This document shows, in pieces, positions 1 to 11,300 of a DNA stretch of 64,000 nt (the first letter of the stretch is position 1; each line of letters begins with the position of its first letter). The stretch comes from Candidatus Sulfotelmatobacter sp. (lineage in GTDB: Bacteria > Acidobacteriota > Terriglobia > Terriglobales > Acidobacteriaceae). Where the stretch lies: positions 1 through 64,000 of the forward strand of contig JAOAPI010000128.1 in NCBI GenBank assembly GCA_025462865.1, given 5' to 3'. The notes beneath the pieces were generated by a model. The model saw nothing but the letters and a program-made list of their open reading frames with translations. It did no database searches and had not been told where the DNA came from. The position numbers were made by a program, and so were the translations under genes.

Positions 1-1
1 T

Positions 2-316
2 GTGAACTCTCGCGCCAGTCAACGCAATCAAATCCTCAGTGTGCTGGATGCGGCCCGCGGTGGCTGGGTTTCACTGACCAAGATCACCGAATGTGCAGCG
101 CAGTATAACGCCCGAATCTTCGAACTCCGGCGTCTCGGTTTCCGAATCACGAATCGAACTCGGGAAGTGAATGGACGGCGCCACTCCTGGTTTCGTCTGG
201 AGTCAGCGCCAACTGATGCCAGCACTCCTCCACAGCCCCAAGACTCAATAGTCAGCACTGCTAGTTCATTTCCCGAGTTCGGCAGCTTGGCTCCAGAAAG
301 CTACGGGGTGGACTGA
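2..316 (+). CDS. Small winged-helix/HTH protein of the integrative element
   Basis: A 104-residue protein starting at a GTG two bases into the window, so the true start may lie outside it. Residues 5-65 look like a winged helix-turn-helix: a helical stretch followed by a wing with two basic strands (FRITNRTREVNGRRHSWFRL). The pattern resembles the small helix-turn-helix family (PF14090) common in phages and integrative elements. The C-terminal 35 residues are Ser/Pro-rich and probably disordered. The stop overlaps the next start by one base (TGATG), so it belongs to the replication module. A DNA-binding role is inferred; the target is unknown. Confidence 0.6.
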   Translation: MNSRASQRNQILSVLDAARGGWVSLTKITECAAQYNARIFELRRLGFRITNRTREVNGRRHSWFRLESAPTDASTPPQPQDSIVSTASSFPEFGSLAPESYGVD

Positions 317-1197
317 TGAAAGAGCGCGCCCCCGCTTTCCAGTTTTACCCTCGTCAGTTCGCCGGCGACGATCGCGTCATGGGTATGGACCTCGAGGCTA
401 TCGGTGCCCACATTCTTCTCATGTGTGCTGCCGCAGCCTCGCCGGAACGATGCCGAATCGATGCCGACGAGTATGCCATTCGGATGCGGCTGCGTAATCC
501 TTCCGATGAGGCCTGGCAACGCATCAAGAAACAGCTTATGGCCGGTGCGTGGAAGGTAAGTTCTGACGGTAAGTGGTGGATTCAGAGCGGCCTTGAGCGC
601 ACGTTTCAGAAACAAAAGGAGTTCAGCGACAAGCAGCGGGAAAAAGCCAACCAGAAATGGGGTAAAGGAGATGCCGCCACAGTGCCGGAGTCATGCCAAA
701 CCGATGCCGGAGTAATACCGGACGGTATGCCGAAAGTATGCTCTTCATCTTCATCTTCATCTTCTAAGAACTCTTCGTCCGAACAAAAAACGTGTTCGGA
801 CCAGGGAGTCGCTTCAGTTCCCATGAAAATGACCACAACACCATCCCGAGAAGCCTGCAAACTGGCTGCCCTGCTCAAAGCGGAGATCCTCCGCAACAAG
901 GTCGATTACCGGATAACGCCGACTCAGAGTCGTCAATGGGAAATCACAGCCGACCGAATGCTTCGGCTGGACAATCGTACCCCGGAACAGGTCGAGGGCA
1001 TCATTCGGTGGGCACAGCGGGATGACTTCTGGATGGCCAATGTTCTCTCGATGGACACTCTGCGCGAGAAGTTTGACCAGTTAGATATGAAACGAAGGAA
1101 CTCGAACGGCAACGGCCACCCTCTGCGAAAGGCTCCCGTCATCAGTGGCAGTGCTGTCGATAATACTCTGGCACTGCTGGAAGCTGGTGCCCAATGA
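316..1197 (+). CDS. Phage-type replication protein, DUF1376 N-terminus and helicase-loader-like C-terminus
   Basis: A 293-residue protein. Residues 5-110 carry the DUF1376/YdaU-like pattern (APAFQFYPRQF, then LEAIGAHILLMCAA), found in phage and island replication proteins. A low-complexity serine tract at about residues 142-155 links this to a C-terminal helical domain (residues 180-270, IIRWAQRDDFW..NVLS...LREKFDQL), which matches the C-terminus of phage replisome organisers or helicase loaders. It overlaps the downstream DnaB-like gene by four bases (ATGA), which supports a role in recruiting that helicase to the element's origin. The role is inferred from domains and context. Confidence 0.7.
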   Translation: MKERAPAFQFYPRQFAGDDRVMGMDLEAIGAHILLMCAAAASPERCRIDADEYAIRMRLRNPSDEAWQRIKKQLMAGAWKVSSDGKWWIQSGLERTFQKQKEFSDKQREKANQKWGKGDAATVPESCQTDAGVIPDGMPKVCSSSSSSSSKNSSSEQKTCSDQGVASVPMKMTTTPSREACKLAALLKAEILRNKVDYRITPTQSRQWEITADRMLRLDNRTPEQVEGIIRWAQRDDFWMANVLSMDTLREKFDQLDMKRRNSNGNGHPLRKAPVISGSAVDNTLALLEAGAQ

Positions 1198-2525
1198 CGA
1201 CAACGCCAATTCTGGACATCGATCTGAGCCGCGGCCTACCGGCCAGTGTAGAAGTCGAACGTTCAATTCTGGGTGCCATCCTGCTCGATAACTCTGCCTA
1301 TAGCGAAGCCGCTGAGCACCTGCGCGTCGAGGATTTTTCGCTCGACGCGCATCGCCGTATCTACGGGCGGATGGTTGAACTGGCGCAATCCTCTCGGCCA
1401 ATCGACCTCGTACTGCTGGTTGAGGAGTTGGAGCGACACAAAGATCTGGAAGCCATCGGTGGTGCTGAGTACGTCGCGGGGCTGTTGGACGGTGTACCGG
1501 ATCGCCCGTCAATCGCGCACTATGTTCGGATCGTGAAAGAGAAAGGGCAATTGCGCGGGTTGATATTCGCCGCTCAGGTAGCTATCGCTCAAGCTCTTGA
1601 TGGCGAAACACCCTCAGAAATCGCCGGGGGCTTACTGCAGACTGTTCTCGACGTAGAAGCCCAAGCGCAAATGAATCACGCCCTAACTGGTCGAGATTTC
1701 ATGCCGGAAGTCTTACGGGAATTGGAACTGCAGGCACAAGCCGGCGGCCTGGTCGGATCACCAACCGGGCTGGATCCGCTCGACACGGTGACCGGGGGCT
1801 TGCGGAAAGGCGAACTGATCGTAATCGGAGCATTGCCAGGGGCAGGCAAGACGGCGCTTGCGTGTCAAATCGTTGCGGCAAACGCAGAGGCTGGAAATGC
1901 GGTCGGTGTGTTCTCACTGGAAATGAGCCGATGGGATCTCGGCAAGCGGTTTCTGTCCGCAGTGACTGCCGTCAGCGCGAGCAAGATCCGACACCCAAGT
2001 CACATCAAGAAAGACGAATGGTCGGAACTGGCCACAGGGGCCGCCGTGATCGCTGAATGGCCAGTCTGGTTCGATGACAGCGGAACGATTAGTGTCCCGG
2101 AGCTTCTTGCACGGGCTCGCCTATTCATCACGCGCATGAAGGCGAAGCTCATTGTCGTGGACTACCTACAGTTGGTGCGGGCAGATGCTCGGGACATTCG
2201 CGAACGGGTAGGCAAGGTCGCGGACGCACTTCGACAGTTAGCAAAGGCAGAGCGCATCCCAGTTGTCTTGCTTTCGCAACTGCGACGACCGCAGAACGTG
2301 AACGACGCACCGACCATCATCGACCTCAAAGAATCTGGCGACATTGAAGCTCATGCGCACGTTGTCTTATTACTCCACGTGCCGATTGCCGAGGACGGGA
2401 AAACAAAAGGAGAAGACACCATCATTGTGGCGAAGAACCGCAACGGCGCCAAAGGTCCGGTGACAGTGACATTCAGCCCGCACAAGCTACGGTTCTATCC
2501 GCGAACTGCGGAACGTGACGTATGA
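1194..2525 (+). CDS. DnaB-like replicative DNA helicase of the element
   Basis: A 443-residue protein with both DnaB domains. The N-terminal helical domain (residues 15-115) contains the typical VEVERSILGAILLDN start. The C-terminal RecA-like ATPase domain shows a Walker A motif (GALPGAGKTALA, about residue 212), FSLEMS, Walker B (LIVVDYLQLV, about residue 321) and LLSQLRR. The length is close to chromosomal DnaB, but its position between a DUF1376 protein and accessory genes marks it as the element's own helicase. It overlaps the neighbours on both sides by four bases. It should unwind DNA 5'-3' as a hexamer during element replication. Confidence 0.9.
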   Translation: MTTTPILDIDLSRGLPASVEVERSILGAILLDNSAYSEAAEHLRVEDFSLDAHRRIYGRMVELAQSSRPIDLVLLVEELERHKDLEAIGGAEYVAGLLDGVPDRPSIAHYVRIVKEKGQLRGLIFAAQVAIAQALDGETPSEIAGGLLQTVLDVEAQAQMNHALTGRDFMPEVLRELELQAQAGGLVGSPTGLDPLDTVTGGLRKGELIVIGALPGAGKTALACQIVAANAEAGNAVGVFSLEMSRWDLGKRFLSAVTAVSASKIRHPSHIKKDEWSELATGAAVIAEWPVWFDDSGTISVPELLARARLFITRMKAKLIVVDYLQLVRADARDIRERVGKVADALRQLAKAERIPVVLLSQLRRPQNVNDAPTIIDLKESGDIEAHAHVVLLLHVPIAEDGKTKGEDTIIVAKNRNGAKGPVTVTFSPHKLRFYPRTAERDV

Positions 2526-2827
2526 ACCACAGGTGGGTAATGCCTATAGATTTCGGAGATATTGACCTTTCGGCTGGATTTGTACCCAAAGCTTCTGCCG
2601 AGGAATCGTCTGGCGAGGGCTGGCATTACCGCTGCTTTCTTCAAGGTGCTCTAACAGCAGGCGCAGCCATCAGTGTTTCATCAACGGCAATCACAATCTG
2701 CCAATGGGAAAGTGGGACTGTGCACGGAAAGCTGGAGTTTCGAGTCGTACCTGGTGTTGACCTCAAAGACGAACTCACGTTCCAACAACCCGGCAGCACT
2801 TATGCGGCCGGAAACGGCTCAAGTTAA
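2522..2827 (+). CDS. Hypothetical protein of the integrative element
   Basis: A 101-residue protein whose ATG overlaps the helicase stop by four bases, which is the main argument that it is real. The N-terminus begins MNHRWVMPIDFGDIDLSAGF and the rest is rich in small, beta-forming residues. No signal peptide, membrane segment or known motif is visible, and I do not recognise the family. A single-strand-binding or helicase-accessory role would fit the position, but nothing in the sequence proves it. Confidence 0.5.
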   Translation: MNHRWVMPIDFGDIDLSAGFVPKASAEESSGEGWHYRCFLQGALTAGAAISVSSTAITICQWESGTVHGKLEFRVVPGVDLKDELTFQQPGSTYAAGNGSS

Positions 2828-2865
2828 ATTGCCTAATGATTTCGGTAAATCTTACGGAGCTAAAA

Positions 2866-3474
2866 ATGGGTGGCTTGGGTAGCGGGCGGCGCTCGAACAG
2901 TAAAGCGACGACCTCTGATTATGGTCGGTTGGATGTCCGGAGCTGGCAGCGACAGGGGCTTCTGGCAGTGGGTCGATTTGTTTGTTGGCCGTGGAACGTC
3001 GAAGTAATTATGTCCCCGAACCGTGATGAACCTAACATGATCCGCTTGTATCACTGTAACCAATCGGACCAGCACGGCGAACCGCATCCAGTCAGGCTTT
3101 CATGGACACCCTGCAACTATGGCGGAAAGCGAGCTTGGTTCATCTGCCCGAGAGGTTGTGGGCACCGTGCGGCGATTCTCTACTATGGGGACAGTAGTCC
3201 TTCCTGTCGACACTGTCGCCAACTCTCCTACGAGAGCCAGCACGATTCCGGGTGGCATCGATCCCTGCGCCGGGCCCGGGCAACGCGCATGCGGCTTGGT
3301 GGTTCCGCCAATCTAACAGAGCCGCTGCCGGGGAAACCGAAGGGAATGCACTGGGGCACATACAGACGGCTGTTCTCAAAGGCTACAGCGCGCGAGCAAA
3401 TATTCTTGGGTGGCGCACTGACCGTGTTGACATCGCTGGAAAAATCAATTTCTCGACTGAACGGAAGGGTTTAA
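2866..3474 (+). CDS. Conserved 'MGGLGSGRR' zinc-ribbon protein of mobile elements
   Basis: A 202-residue protein. I chose the ATG at 2866 because ACGGAG lies just upstream and the protein then begins with the characteristic MGGLGSGRR; an ATG 30 bases earlier lacks this support. The middle holds a zinc-ribbon-like pair (CPRGC about residue 91, CRHC about residue 109) after a WTPCNYGGKRAWF block, followed by a basic region with RLGGSANLTEPLPGKPKGMHW. I recall this family from islands and prophages of soil bacteria, but its function is unknown to me. A nucleic-acid-binding role is plausible. Confidence 0.65.
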   Translation: MGGLGSGRRSNSKATTSDYGRLDVRSWQRQGLLAVGRFVCWPWNVEVIMSPNRDEPNMIRLYHCNQSDQHGEPHPVRLSWTPCNYGGKRAWFICPRGCGHRAAILYYGDSSPSCRHCRQLSYESQHDSGWHRSLRRARATRMRLGGSANLTEPLPGKPKGMHWGTYRRLFSKATAREQIFLGGALTVLTSLEKSISRLNGRV

Positions 3475-3905
3475 TGACAAAGAACTCTGGCAGTCCAAAA
3501 TCTCGTGCGCAAGAATTAGCGAATGTGATCAAAACGATGGACCACTGGATGCAACACAAGACGAGGCTGATCCTGCAGATTAGCACGCCTTTGTTTTACC
3601 TAGTCCTCCGCGGCCGCATTGTGGGCCGCCAGCAAAGTTTATTTTTGTTTGACTCCTATGGTCAAACTTGCCGAGTCCCTGTTGTCCCGGAACGCTATAA
3701 CCGCGTACTCTGCAACCAAAAGGGTCCGGCATTGGTGACGTTTGAAACTTCCGGAATAGAGGGAAAGCTAGAGATGATGGAGGATGACGCAGAACCGATG
3801 TTCGAGGAACTCTGTGTCGATTGGGTTATTTCGAAGATGGCGGACGATCTACTCACTTCTGACGCTGGCGAGCAAACGACGCAAAGGAGTCGGGTACAGA
3901 GGTAG
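3474..3905 (+). CDS. Hypothetical protein of the integrative element
   Basis: A 143-residue protein starting at the ATG that shares one base with the preceding stop (TAATG). A longer in-frame reading from 3252 would sit inside the upstream gene and is less likely. The first 45 residues are basic and helical, the middle is beta-rich (ISTPLFYLVLRGRIVG), and the last 50 residues are acidic. There is no known motif, signal peptide or membrane segment. Close coupling to the upstream gene suggests co-translation. Function unknown. Confidence 0.5.
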   Translation: MTKNSGSPKSRAQELANVIKTMDHWMQHKTRLILQISTPLFYLVLRGRIVGRQQSLFLFDSYGQTCRVPVVPERYNRVLCNQKGPALVTFETSGIEGKLEMMEDDAEPMFEELCVDWVISKMADDLLTSDAGEQTTQRSRVQR

Positions 3906-3991
3906 TGTTCCAATAACTCCGCTTGAGCGGCACTTGTAAGTTGTTCAGCCCACGGGCTTGGTAAGCGGCAGAAAGAGCGTTCGAGAAACAG

Positions 3992-4242
3992 ATGATTTCG
4001 GAACACCCACAACCCGAGTGGCTGGATCTAAAAGCACTGCAGCGATATGCGTGCGTATCAGAACGCACGCTGCGGGAGTGGGTACATCGCCCGATCGATG
4101 CCCTGCCCGCGGCGCGTGTCGGAGTAAAAATCCTTGTTCGTCGAAGCACGTTTGATCACTGGCTAGAAAACCATAAACTGAAGGTAGTTGACGTGGGTTG
4201 TATTGTGGACGAGATGGTTGCGGGACTGACGGGATCAAACTG

Positions 4243-4243
<1 letters not shown>
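3992..4243 (+). CDS. Excisionase-like helix-turn-helix protein
   Basis: An 83-residue protein. Residues 9-65 have the MerR/excisionase-type helix-turn-helix arrangement: WLDLKALQRYACVSERTLREW as the HTH, then a wing (VGVKILVRR) and the closing STFDHWLENH typical of excisionase-family DNA-binding domains. It lies directly before the integrase, and its stop TGA overlaps the integrase ATG. Small HTH proteins in this position usually act as recombination directionality factors that favour excision; it could also be a repressor of int. Confidence 0.65.
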
Positions 4244-5589
<1,346 letters not shown>

Positions 5590-5692
5590 CAATTGCGATT
5601 ACGCAGCCGTTCGCGCGCGGCCCAGAGACACAGATACCTCGGTGCTTGCGTGATACACGCCTCGCCCCGGGTTCTCTATTGGAAACGTAGTG

Positions 5693-6040
5693 CTAGGAAC
5701 GCTGCCGAGCTTCCGCTGCTAGTCCGCTCGCAGTTTCGCTGACCACTGGGCGGCGTTGCGCGAACGAATCCGGCCCCATCTTCGGCCGACGTTCGACGGT
5801 ACCGATCACTGGGGCATCTTCCATTCCGTCGGCATACGCCATCGAAACAAACCTCTGCTCGGAACACAAGCGATCGATCATCCGCTTTTGTCCATTGTTG
5901 AGCACCGCATGTGGAAGAACAGGAAAATGTCGGAACATCCACACAAAATAGACCCGCTGAAGAAAAGAGGGCATTAAATAGCGCGGTCCGATAGGGGTTT
6001 GCACCTGCACCACACCGTCCGCGAGTTTTTCAATCCACAT
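5693..6040 (-). CDS. Hypothetical protein, 115 residues
   Basis: A 115-residue protein starting at ATG 6040 with AGGTGG about nine bases upstream. The first half (MWIEKLADGVVQVQTPIGPRYL, then SFLQRVYFVWMFRHFPVLP) looks well structured, with an aromatic amphipathic helix; the C-terminal 35 residues look disordered. I do not know a function, although it resembles small conserved proteins found near PilZ genes in acidobacteria. The next gene upstream on the same strand is a PilZ protein, so co-expression is possible. A second reading frame over the same bases (5676-5942) looks like a shadow. Confidence 0.55.
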   Translation of the reverse strand: MWIEKLADGVVQVQTPIGPRYLMPSFLQRVYFVWMFRHFPVLPHAVLNNGQKRMIDRLCSEQRFVSMAYADGMEDAPVIGTVERRPKMGPDSFAQRRPVVSETASGLAAEARQRS

Positions 6041-6219
6041 AACTAGGCCACCTGGGTTTCTGAGTTTGGCCAGAGCACTTCTTGGGCCGTCATTATTGCA
6101 CCAAGGTGGTTACTAGGGAAGCGTTTTCTAAAGAATTCTCGCAATAACAGTCGTCGCAGGCCCATCCCAACGGTACATAGGGATTATTGGAGCATGCACT
6201 AGGAACGATGCAACCGCAT

Positions 6220-6546
6220 TTATGCGGGAATCTCGGGCAATATGTCCATCCGCCGGATCTCCGCAGCGACCCCAAAGTCCTTACCGGGACCTTGTTCCAC
6301 CCGCAATACGCGGGCGTGGCAGCACACCCAGCACTTCTCCCCCGAGGTAAGCTCAGGAGGAAGAATAAGGATCAATTCCACGTCCGACCCCTCAGCCATG
6401 CGGGACTCGGTATAGAGGAAGATGCCATTCGTGCTTACGTCACGAGTCTGTGCGCTCGACTCTGAATCAGCCGCCGCGCCACAGACCCGTACCGGCAGCT
6501 TAGCCGTAACTCTTTCGCGGGAACGCCGATTAATCTTGGAATTCAT
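6220..6546 (-). CDS. PilZ domain protein
   Basis: A 108-residue single-domain protein, annotated from the ATG at 6546 because the PilZ fold starts directly after it; a longer frame from 6657 adds a non-conserved, Cys-rich stretch. The two c-di-GMP-binding signatures are visible: the RRSRER basic motif near residue 7 and DVSTNG near residue 36. PilZ domains bind cyclic di-GMP and relay it to surface or motility processes. A diguanylate cyclase gene at 18.2-19.9 kb is the only other c-di-GMP gene seen in this window. The partner of this PilZ protein is unknown. Confidence 0.75.
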   Translation of the reverse strand: MNSKINRRSRERVTAKLPVRVCGAAADSESSAQTRDVSTNGIFLYTESRMAEGSDVELILILPPELTSGEKCWVCCHARVLRVEQGPGKDFGVAAEIRRMDILPEIPA

Positions 6547-6699
6547 TAATCGAAACACCGATTCGAAACAGCATTCGGAACACCGAATTGAAAACATCCA
6601 TCGCAATCTCGATGGCAAAAACGGTTCAACACCGGTATGAGAGCTGCTTCTTCGCACCGGCGTTGGACAGTATAGACGAACGCTTCTCTTAGAAGGACC

Positions 6700-8157
6700 T
6701 TAGATTTGCGGACGCTGCAACCGCACAGCAGGTACTACGACCGCCTGCTCCATCGTTGGAACATTGGTGCCGCGCAGTTTGGCTTCGATCTCGTGCAGCT
6801 TCTCGGGTTGGTTGGTCTGGTAGTAAGCCTGAACCAGCAGTTCCATGGTGAAAGGATTCTCCTGATCTTCTTCCAGATACGCAATGGCTTCATCGAACTT
6901 TTTCTGATCCATGAGCAGCGTACCCGCGGCCCCGTTGTAGGAACTTTGAATAACGCGGTTGCGGCTTCCTACCGAGATCGTCTCCAGTTCCTTCAAGGAT
7001 GCGGTGGCCAACTCTGGGTTGCCCGCATGCGCGGCCCGCACGGCGCGATTGCGCAGTATGCGGGATAGTTCTTCATTCTTATCGCCTTTGGAAATTGTGC
7101 TGCGGTGTCCCAGAGATTCTTCCGCGCTCCGCAGATATTTTAATGCCGCATTGTCGTCGGCTTGATACTCGGCCGCCTGCCGGTAGGACTGCGCTTCCTG
7201 CAAATCCTGTTCCTTGGCATGGGCTGTCTGCGCAATCTCCAGCAACAGCGTGTCGGCTTCGGCGAACTTGCCATCGCGGACCCAGGTCGTCGCCTTCTGC
7301 ATCCCGTAAGTAAGGCGGTCGGCCTCGTTGTGGGCAAAGCGAATAGCTTTGTCGTACTCAATTCGCGCCTGTTCCTGGTCGCCCATCAGAGCATACGTGT
7401 CTCCCAAGCCGACCTGCGAAGTAACAAAATCCGGATCGATCTTCAGCGCGGCGCGGTAGTGCTGCAACGATCCCTCAAAGTTTCCCGCCATGCGCAGCAG
7501 TTCGCCGTAGGAATCCTGCGGATTTGGTTCGGTGGGCAGCAGCGCGACATAGCGATCCATGTCGGCAAAAGCCTTGGCAAATTCGCGGTTCCGGGCATAG
7601 AGATACGCTAGATCGTTCAGCGCAGCCGGATAATTCTTATCCAGGGCCAGCGCCTTCTCCATGATCTTGCGAGCCTGCTCGTCGCCGTTTTCACCCATCA
7701 GCCAATTGCCGGCGAGGTAATGCAGACGCTTATCCTTCGGATACATCTCCAGCAGATCGTTCATAGCGGCGATGCCGCCAATGAAGTCGCCCTCCTGCAC
7801 TTTCACGATCCAATTGACCATTAACTGCTCGCCCGGCGTCGCCTTGGTCGCCAGCGCAATGGCCTTTTCGCGGGCGGAACTCACTTCCCGGGGATCGCTG
7901 CTGTTGAAAGCAATCCAGGCCCAGCCCACGGCGAGATTCGGATCCGCCTTCACAGCCCCGCGCCAGTCGTCGTTGCAACGCTCGAGGTATAGGTTCTCGT
8001 AATCCTGCATGCCCTTCTCGTAGAGGGAGCGAGCCTGCGCCGACGACGTGGTCACCGGCATTGCACTGGTCGTAGCCGGCTTCAGATGGTGGGCATAAAG
8101 AGGTGCCGCAGCGCAGACGCCAGCAACAACAATAAGGACGCAGATCGAGCGACGCAT
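6700..8157 (-). CDS. Secreted tetratricopeptide-repeat protein
   Basis: A 485-residue protein starting at ATG 8157, which has GGAG about seven bases upstream; an earlier in-frame start at 8211 would bury the signal peptide. Residues 1-23 form a signal peptide ending ...LYAHH. From about residue 35 to 470 the sequence is a chain of TPR helical hairpins (for example YPAALNDLAYLYARNREFAKAF and DFVTSQVGLGDTYALMGD). It is likely periplasmic and a scaffold for protein interactions. It lies downstream of a TonB-receptor-like gene on the same strand but after a terminator, so the link to that receptor is suggestive only. Confidence 0.8.
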   Translation of the reverse strand: MRRSICVLIVVAGVCAAAPLYAHHLKPATTSAMPVTTSSAQARSLYEKGMQDYENLYLERCNDDWRGAVKADPNLAVGWAWIAFNSSDPREVSSAREKAIALATKATPGEQLMVNWIVKVQEGDFIGGIAAMNDLLEMYPKDKRLHYLAGNWLMGENGDEQARKIMEKALALDKNYPAALNDLAYLYARNREFAKAFADMDRYVALLPTEPNPQDSYGELLRMAGNFEGSLQHYRAALKIDPDFVTSQVGLGDTYALMGDQEQARIEYDKAIRFAHNEADRLTYGMQKATTWVRDGKFAEADTLLLEIAQTAHAKEQDLQEAQSYRQAAEYQADDNAALKYLRSAEESLGHRSTISKGDKNEELSRILRNRAVRAAHAGNPELATASLKELETISVGSRNRVIQSSYNGAAGTLLMDQKKFDEAIAYLEEDQENPFTMELLVQAYYQTNQPEKLHEIEAKLRGTNVPTMEQAVVVPAVRLQRPQI

Positions 8158-8278
8158 TAAAATCTCCGGAACAGATGCTTTGGGGGAAAGACGATGACTG
8201 CAGCGTAGCATCGCCGGAAACGGCTTACCTAGTGACGGAAGTCATACGACGGGCGAGAGAGCGGGAGGGCTTCCCACA

Positions 8279-8311
8279 AAAGAAAAGCCCCCGCCGCGAA
8301 CGGCAGGGGCT
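8279..8311 (-). terminator. Rho-independent terminator after the receptor gene
   Basis: The inverted repeat AGCCCC...GGGGCT (8286-8311, extended inward by a short GC stem after one mismatch) is followed on the minus strand by a T-rich stretch (TTTTCTTTTG). It sits 15 bases past the stop of the receptor gene at 8326 and before the TPR gene. Confidence 0.75.
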
Positions 8312-8325
8312 AAGGAGCAGTGCGA

Positions 8326-11300
8326 CTAGAACAGGATCTTCAATCCTAGCTGCATGTTGAAAGCTTCGCCGGGGCCGATACCAGGAGCTCCGTTGAAGTC
8401 GCCGATAGTGTCGGTGATGGTACCACCGCCCGGATTCGTAGCACCTGCGCCCGAAGCCAGGTTGATGCGGTTGAATAGATTAAAGAACTCGACTCGGAAC
8501 TGAGCCTTGACGCGTTCGGTAATCGGGATGTTCTTGAGCACTGACATATCCACGGAGGAGTAACCCGGACCGTAAATCTGGTTCCTTCGCAAGGTTCCAC
8601 CAAAAACGTTTGGTCCCGGGCAGCTGCCGTCCCCACCGTCAAGAGCAGGCAGACAGAATGAGGCAGGGTTGATCCAAGTCACGCCCGTAAAACTGGCCGT
8701 TTTTTGGAAGCTATGCGACACGCCAGCGAAAGGACTGGCGATGATGTCGAAGCCTGTTCGAACCTGATCCATGGGTTGCCCGCCATGGAAGGTCATCAAG
8801 CTGTTCAACGACCAACCGTGCGTTACCCACCTCGGGCCGCGTGAAGACCCGGGGATATCCCAAGTAATGGTAGCGGAGAAGTTGTGGCGAGTATCGAAGT
8901 CGCCGTTGCCGTACTCGCCCTTGAGGTTATGACTATCGTAGGGAAGGACGCCACGGTATGCGGTAATTTCATCAAGTGCGTGCGCCCAAGTGTAGGCGAA
9001 CTGAGAGCTGAGGCCGTGCCAGGCGCGGAGTCGTAACGTGGTCTGCAGTGCGTTGTAATTCGAGGTGCCGATACTGTTGAGCTGGTTAATGCCTCCATAG
9101 TTGGGGAACGCCGTCAGAAATCCATCAGTGTGAGTACCAGGGATCTGATTAATATCCAACATCACAGACAGCTTGCGCCCTTCGCTGCCCACGTATCCCA
9201 CCTGCCAGACCGCCATACCGTTGCCAAAGCTCTTTTCGATATTCAGGTTGTAGTTGAAGAAATAGGGTGTGCGGAAGTTCTGGCTCACTCCAAATACATC
9301 GAACACAGATCCCGCGCAATTCGGGTCAGTGGCCTGGTTGCCCGTCACGCAAGTGGTTACGGCGGGGAAGATGTTCACGTTCGGCTGCCAGGTGTAGAAG
9401 CTTTTATTTCCGTAATTGATACCCGCGGTGGAGTAGCTGGAAACAGGGGATGGACCAGCCGGATTGTCCTCAAGACCGTCTGCATTGTTCGGCGGACGGA
9501 AGTCCAGGAATGGATTCATGTTGATCTGGTCATAGAACACGCCGATTCCGCCGCGCACGACCAGGTCTTCTCGGCTCGTCGGTTGATAAGCGAAGCCAAT
9601 CCGTGGAGCGAAATTGTTCTTGTCGGACGGGAAGATGGAGCCGATACCATTGCCCTGAATCTTGAGGCCTCCCGCGGACGGAATAAATACCGCCAGGTCT
9701 TTGGCTGAGCTGTGGAGTGGACCATAGTAATCCCAACGCAGTCCCCAGTTGAGATTGAGTCTGCGCGTGACCTGCCATGCATCTTGCACGAAGAAATCCA
9801 GTCCGTTGACCAGAACTTTCCGCTCTGCGTTGCCTACGGAAATCGATGAGGATTGAACGTTGCCGGCCAGAAAATCGGCCAAGGAAAAAATAGCCGTATC
9901 TGGGTTGCCCAGGGAATTCGTACAACCGGTAGCGGTTGGATTCGCGGCGCAATACGTCGCCCACGGTCCCTGCGACCCGTCGAACACGAACTTTCCGAGA
10001 GAGTGCCGGAAGTAGAACTCGTCCACACGCCCTTGGCGGAATTCGCCGCCGAAACGGAACTGGTGCTTGCCTACGTTGTACGACACAATGTCGGCCAACA
10101 TCCCGGTGATGTCGTTACGACCTTGCGGCGGGGAGAGTCCGACTTGCTCGAAGCCGCCAATCTGGATATTTGGGGCACCCAGGATCGGTTTGCCTTTAAT
10201 GAGCGCCGAGTCACTGAGAGCCAACCCGTAGGAAGCAGTGTCGAAGCTGTGATTGGCGTCGTTGAAAGTCTGGTTAAAGTAGTTCACGCCAAAAAGGAGC
10301 TGGTTGGTCATGCGCGAAGTCAGGACCGAATTTAGCGTGGCTGCATAGTTGTAGACGTGAAGCGGAGCCTTCTCGAAGTAAAACGGAAGATTGGAACTGG
10401 CGGTCGCCAGTGCTGCGCTTCCCCCTAGTGGCGCGATCTGGTCACCCTGACCGCCAAACCAGCGGATGTTGAAGTGGTGTTTTTCCGTAAAGTTGTGGTC
10501 AAGTTTGATCAAGCCGTTGTAGCTGTAGCCAATCGAAGGATTGGTAGCGAAATAATTCGAGGGCTGCGCCGGGAGGTTGTTGATCAAGCCTGGCCAGAGG
10601 TTAGCCATCAAATTTTGCGATATCGAACTCTCAGGGATTCCATTGGCTGCGAGCAAAGCCAGCGCATCATTCTGGTAGGCCAGTGAAGGCTCCGTATTGA
10701 GGCCGGAGAGACCAATCGTGTACTTCTGCTTCTCAAAAGTGATGAACCAGAATGTCCTGTCCTTGATGATCGGGCCACCTAACGAGAAGCCAAAGTTCTC
10801 GTTGCGGAGCGGAGGCTTCTTTGTGGGGACCCCGGCCGGGAACGTGCTCGGATTAAAAAAGGGCGTAGCTGCGCCAAAGGAAGTATTCCGATTGTAGTAG
10901 TACGCGGATCCGTGGATCTGGTTTGATCCGGACTTCAGCACGACGTTCACGATACCGCCGGCGTTGCGTCCGCCTTCTGCAGAGGATTGTGTCTGGGCCG
11001 CAAATTCGTCGATCGCATCCAAAGGCATAATGACGCCGGCGATACCTGAGACGCCGCCCTGGTTCACGGCTGGAATGTTGTGCCAGAAGTCATTATTGTC
11101 CACGCCGTCAATCTGCCAGTTCATTTGATTGGCGCGCGTGCCGTTCAGCGAGCCGAAGCCGCCAACTGAGTAGCCGCCGTAGCCTGGCTGGACCGCGGCG
11201 AACTGCGTGTAGTCGCGCCCGTTCATGGGCACGTCCTGCACTGCTTCGGTGGGAATCAGATTGTTCTGCGCTGCGCTGGTCGTATCGATGGTCAGGGCTG

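Noticed and set aside
741..770. Frameshift in the replication protein gene at the serine tract
   Set aside because: The frame is open on both sides and the C-terminal domain is intact, so the tract is an in-frame linker.
3252..3473. Extended N-terminus for the gene at 3474-3905
   Set aside because: It overlaps the zinc-ribbon gene by over 200 bases in another frame, whereas the ATG at 3474 gives a clean TAATG junction.
5591..5692. Further RNA gene or terminator beside tRNA-Lys
   Set aside because: No cloverleaf, terminator hairpin or promoter with both hexamers could be found in this short gap.
6093..6275. Cys-rich 60-codon minus-strand frame overlapping the PilZ gene
   Set aside because: It overlaps the PilZ coding end in another frame and has no ribosome site.
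9130..9708. Long plus-strand frame inside the receptor gene
   Set aside because: It is antisense to the receptor barrel with no motif, and high GC content commonly opens such frames.
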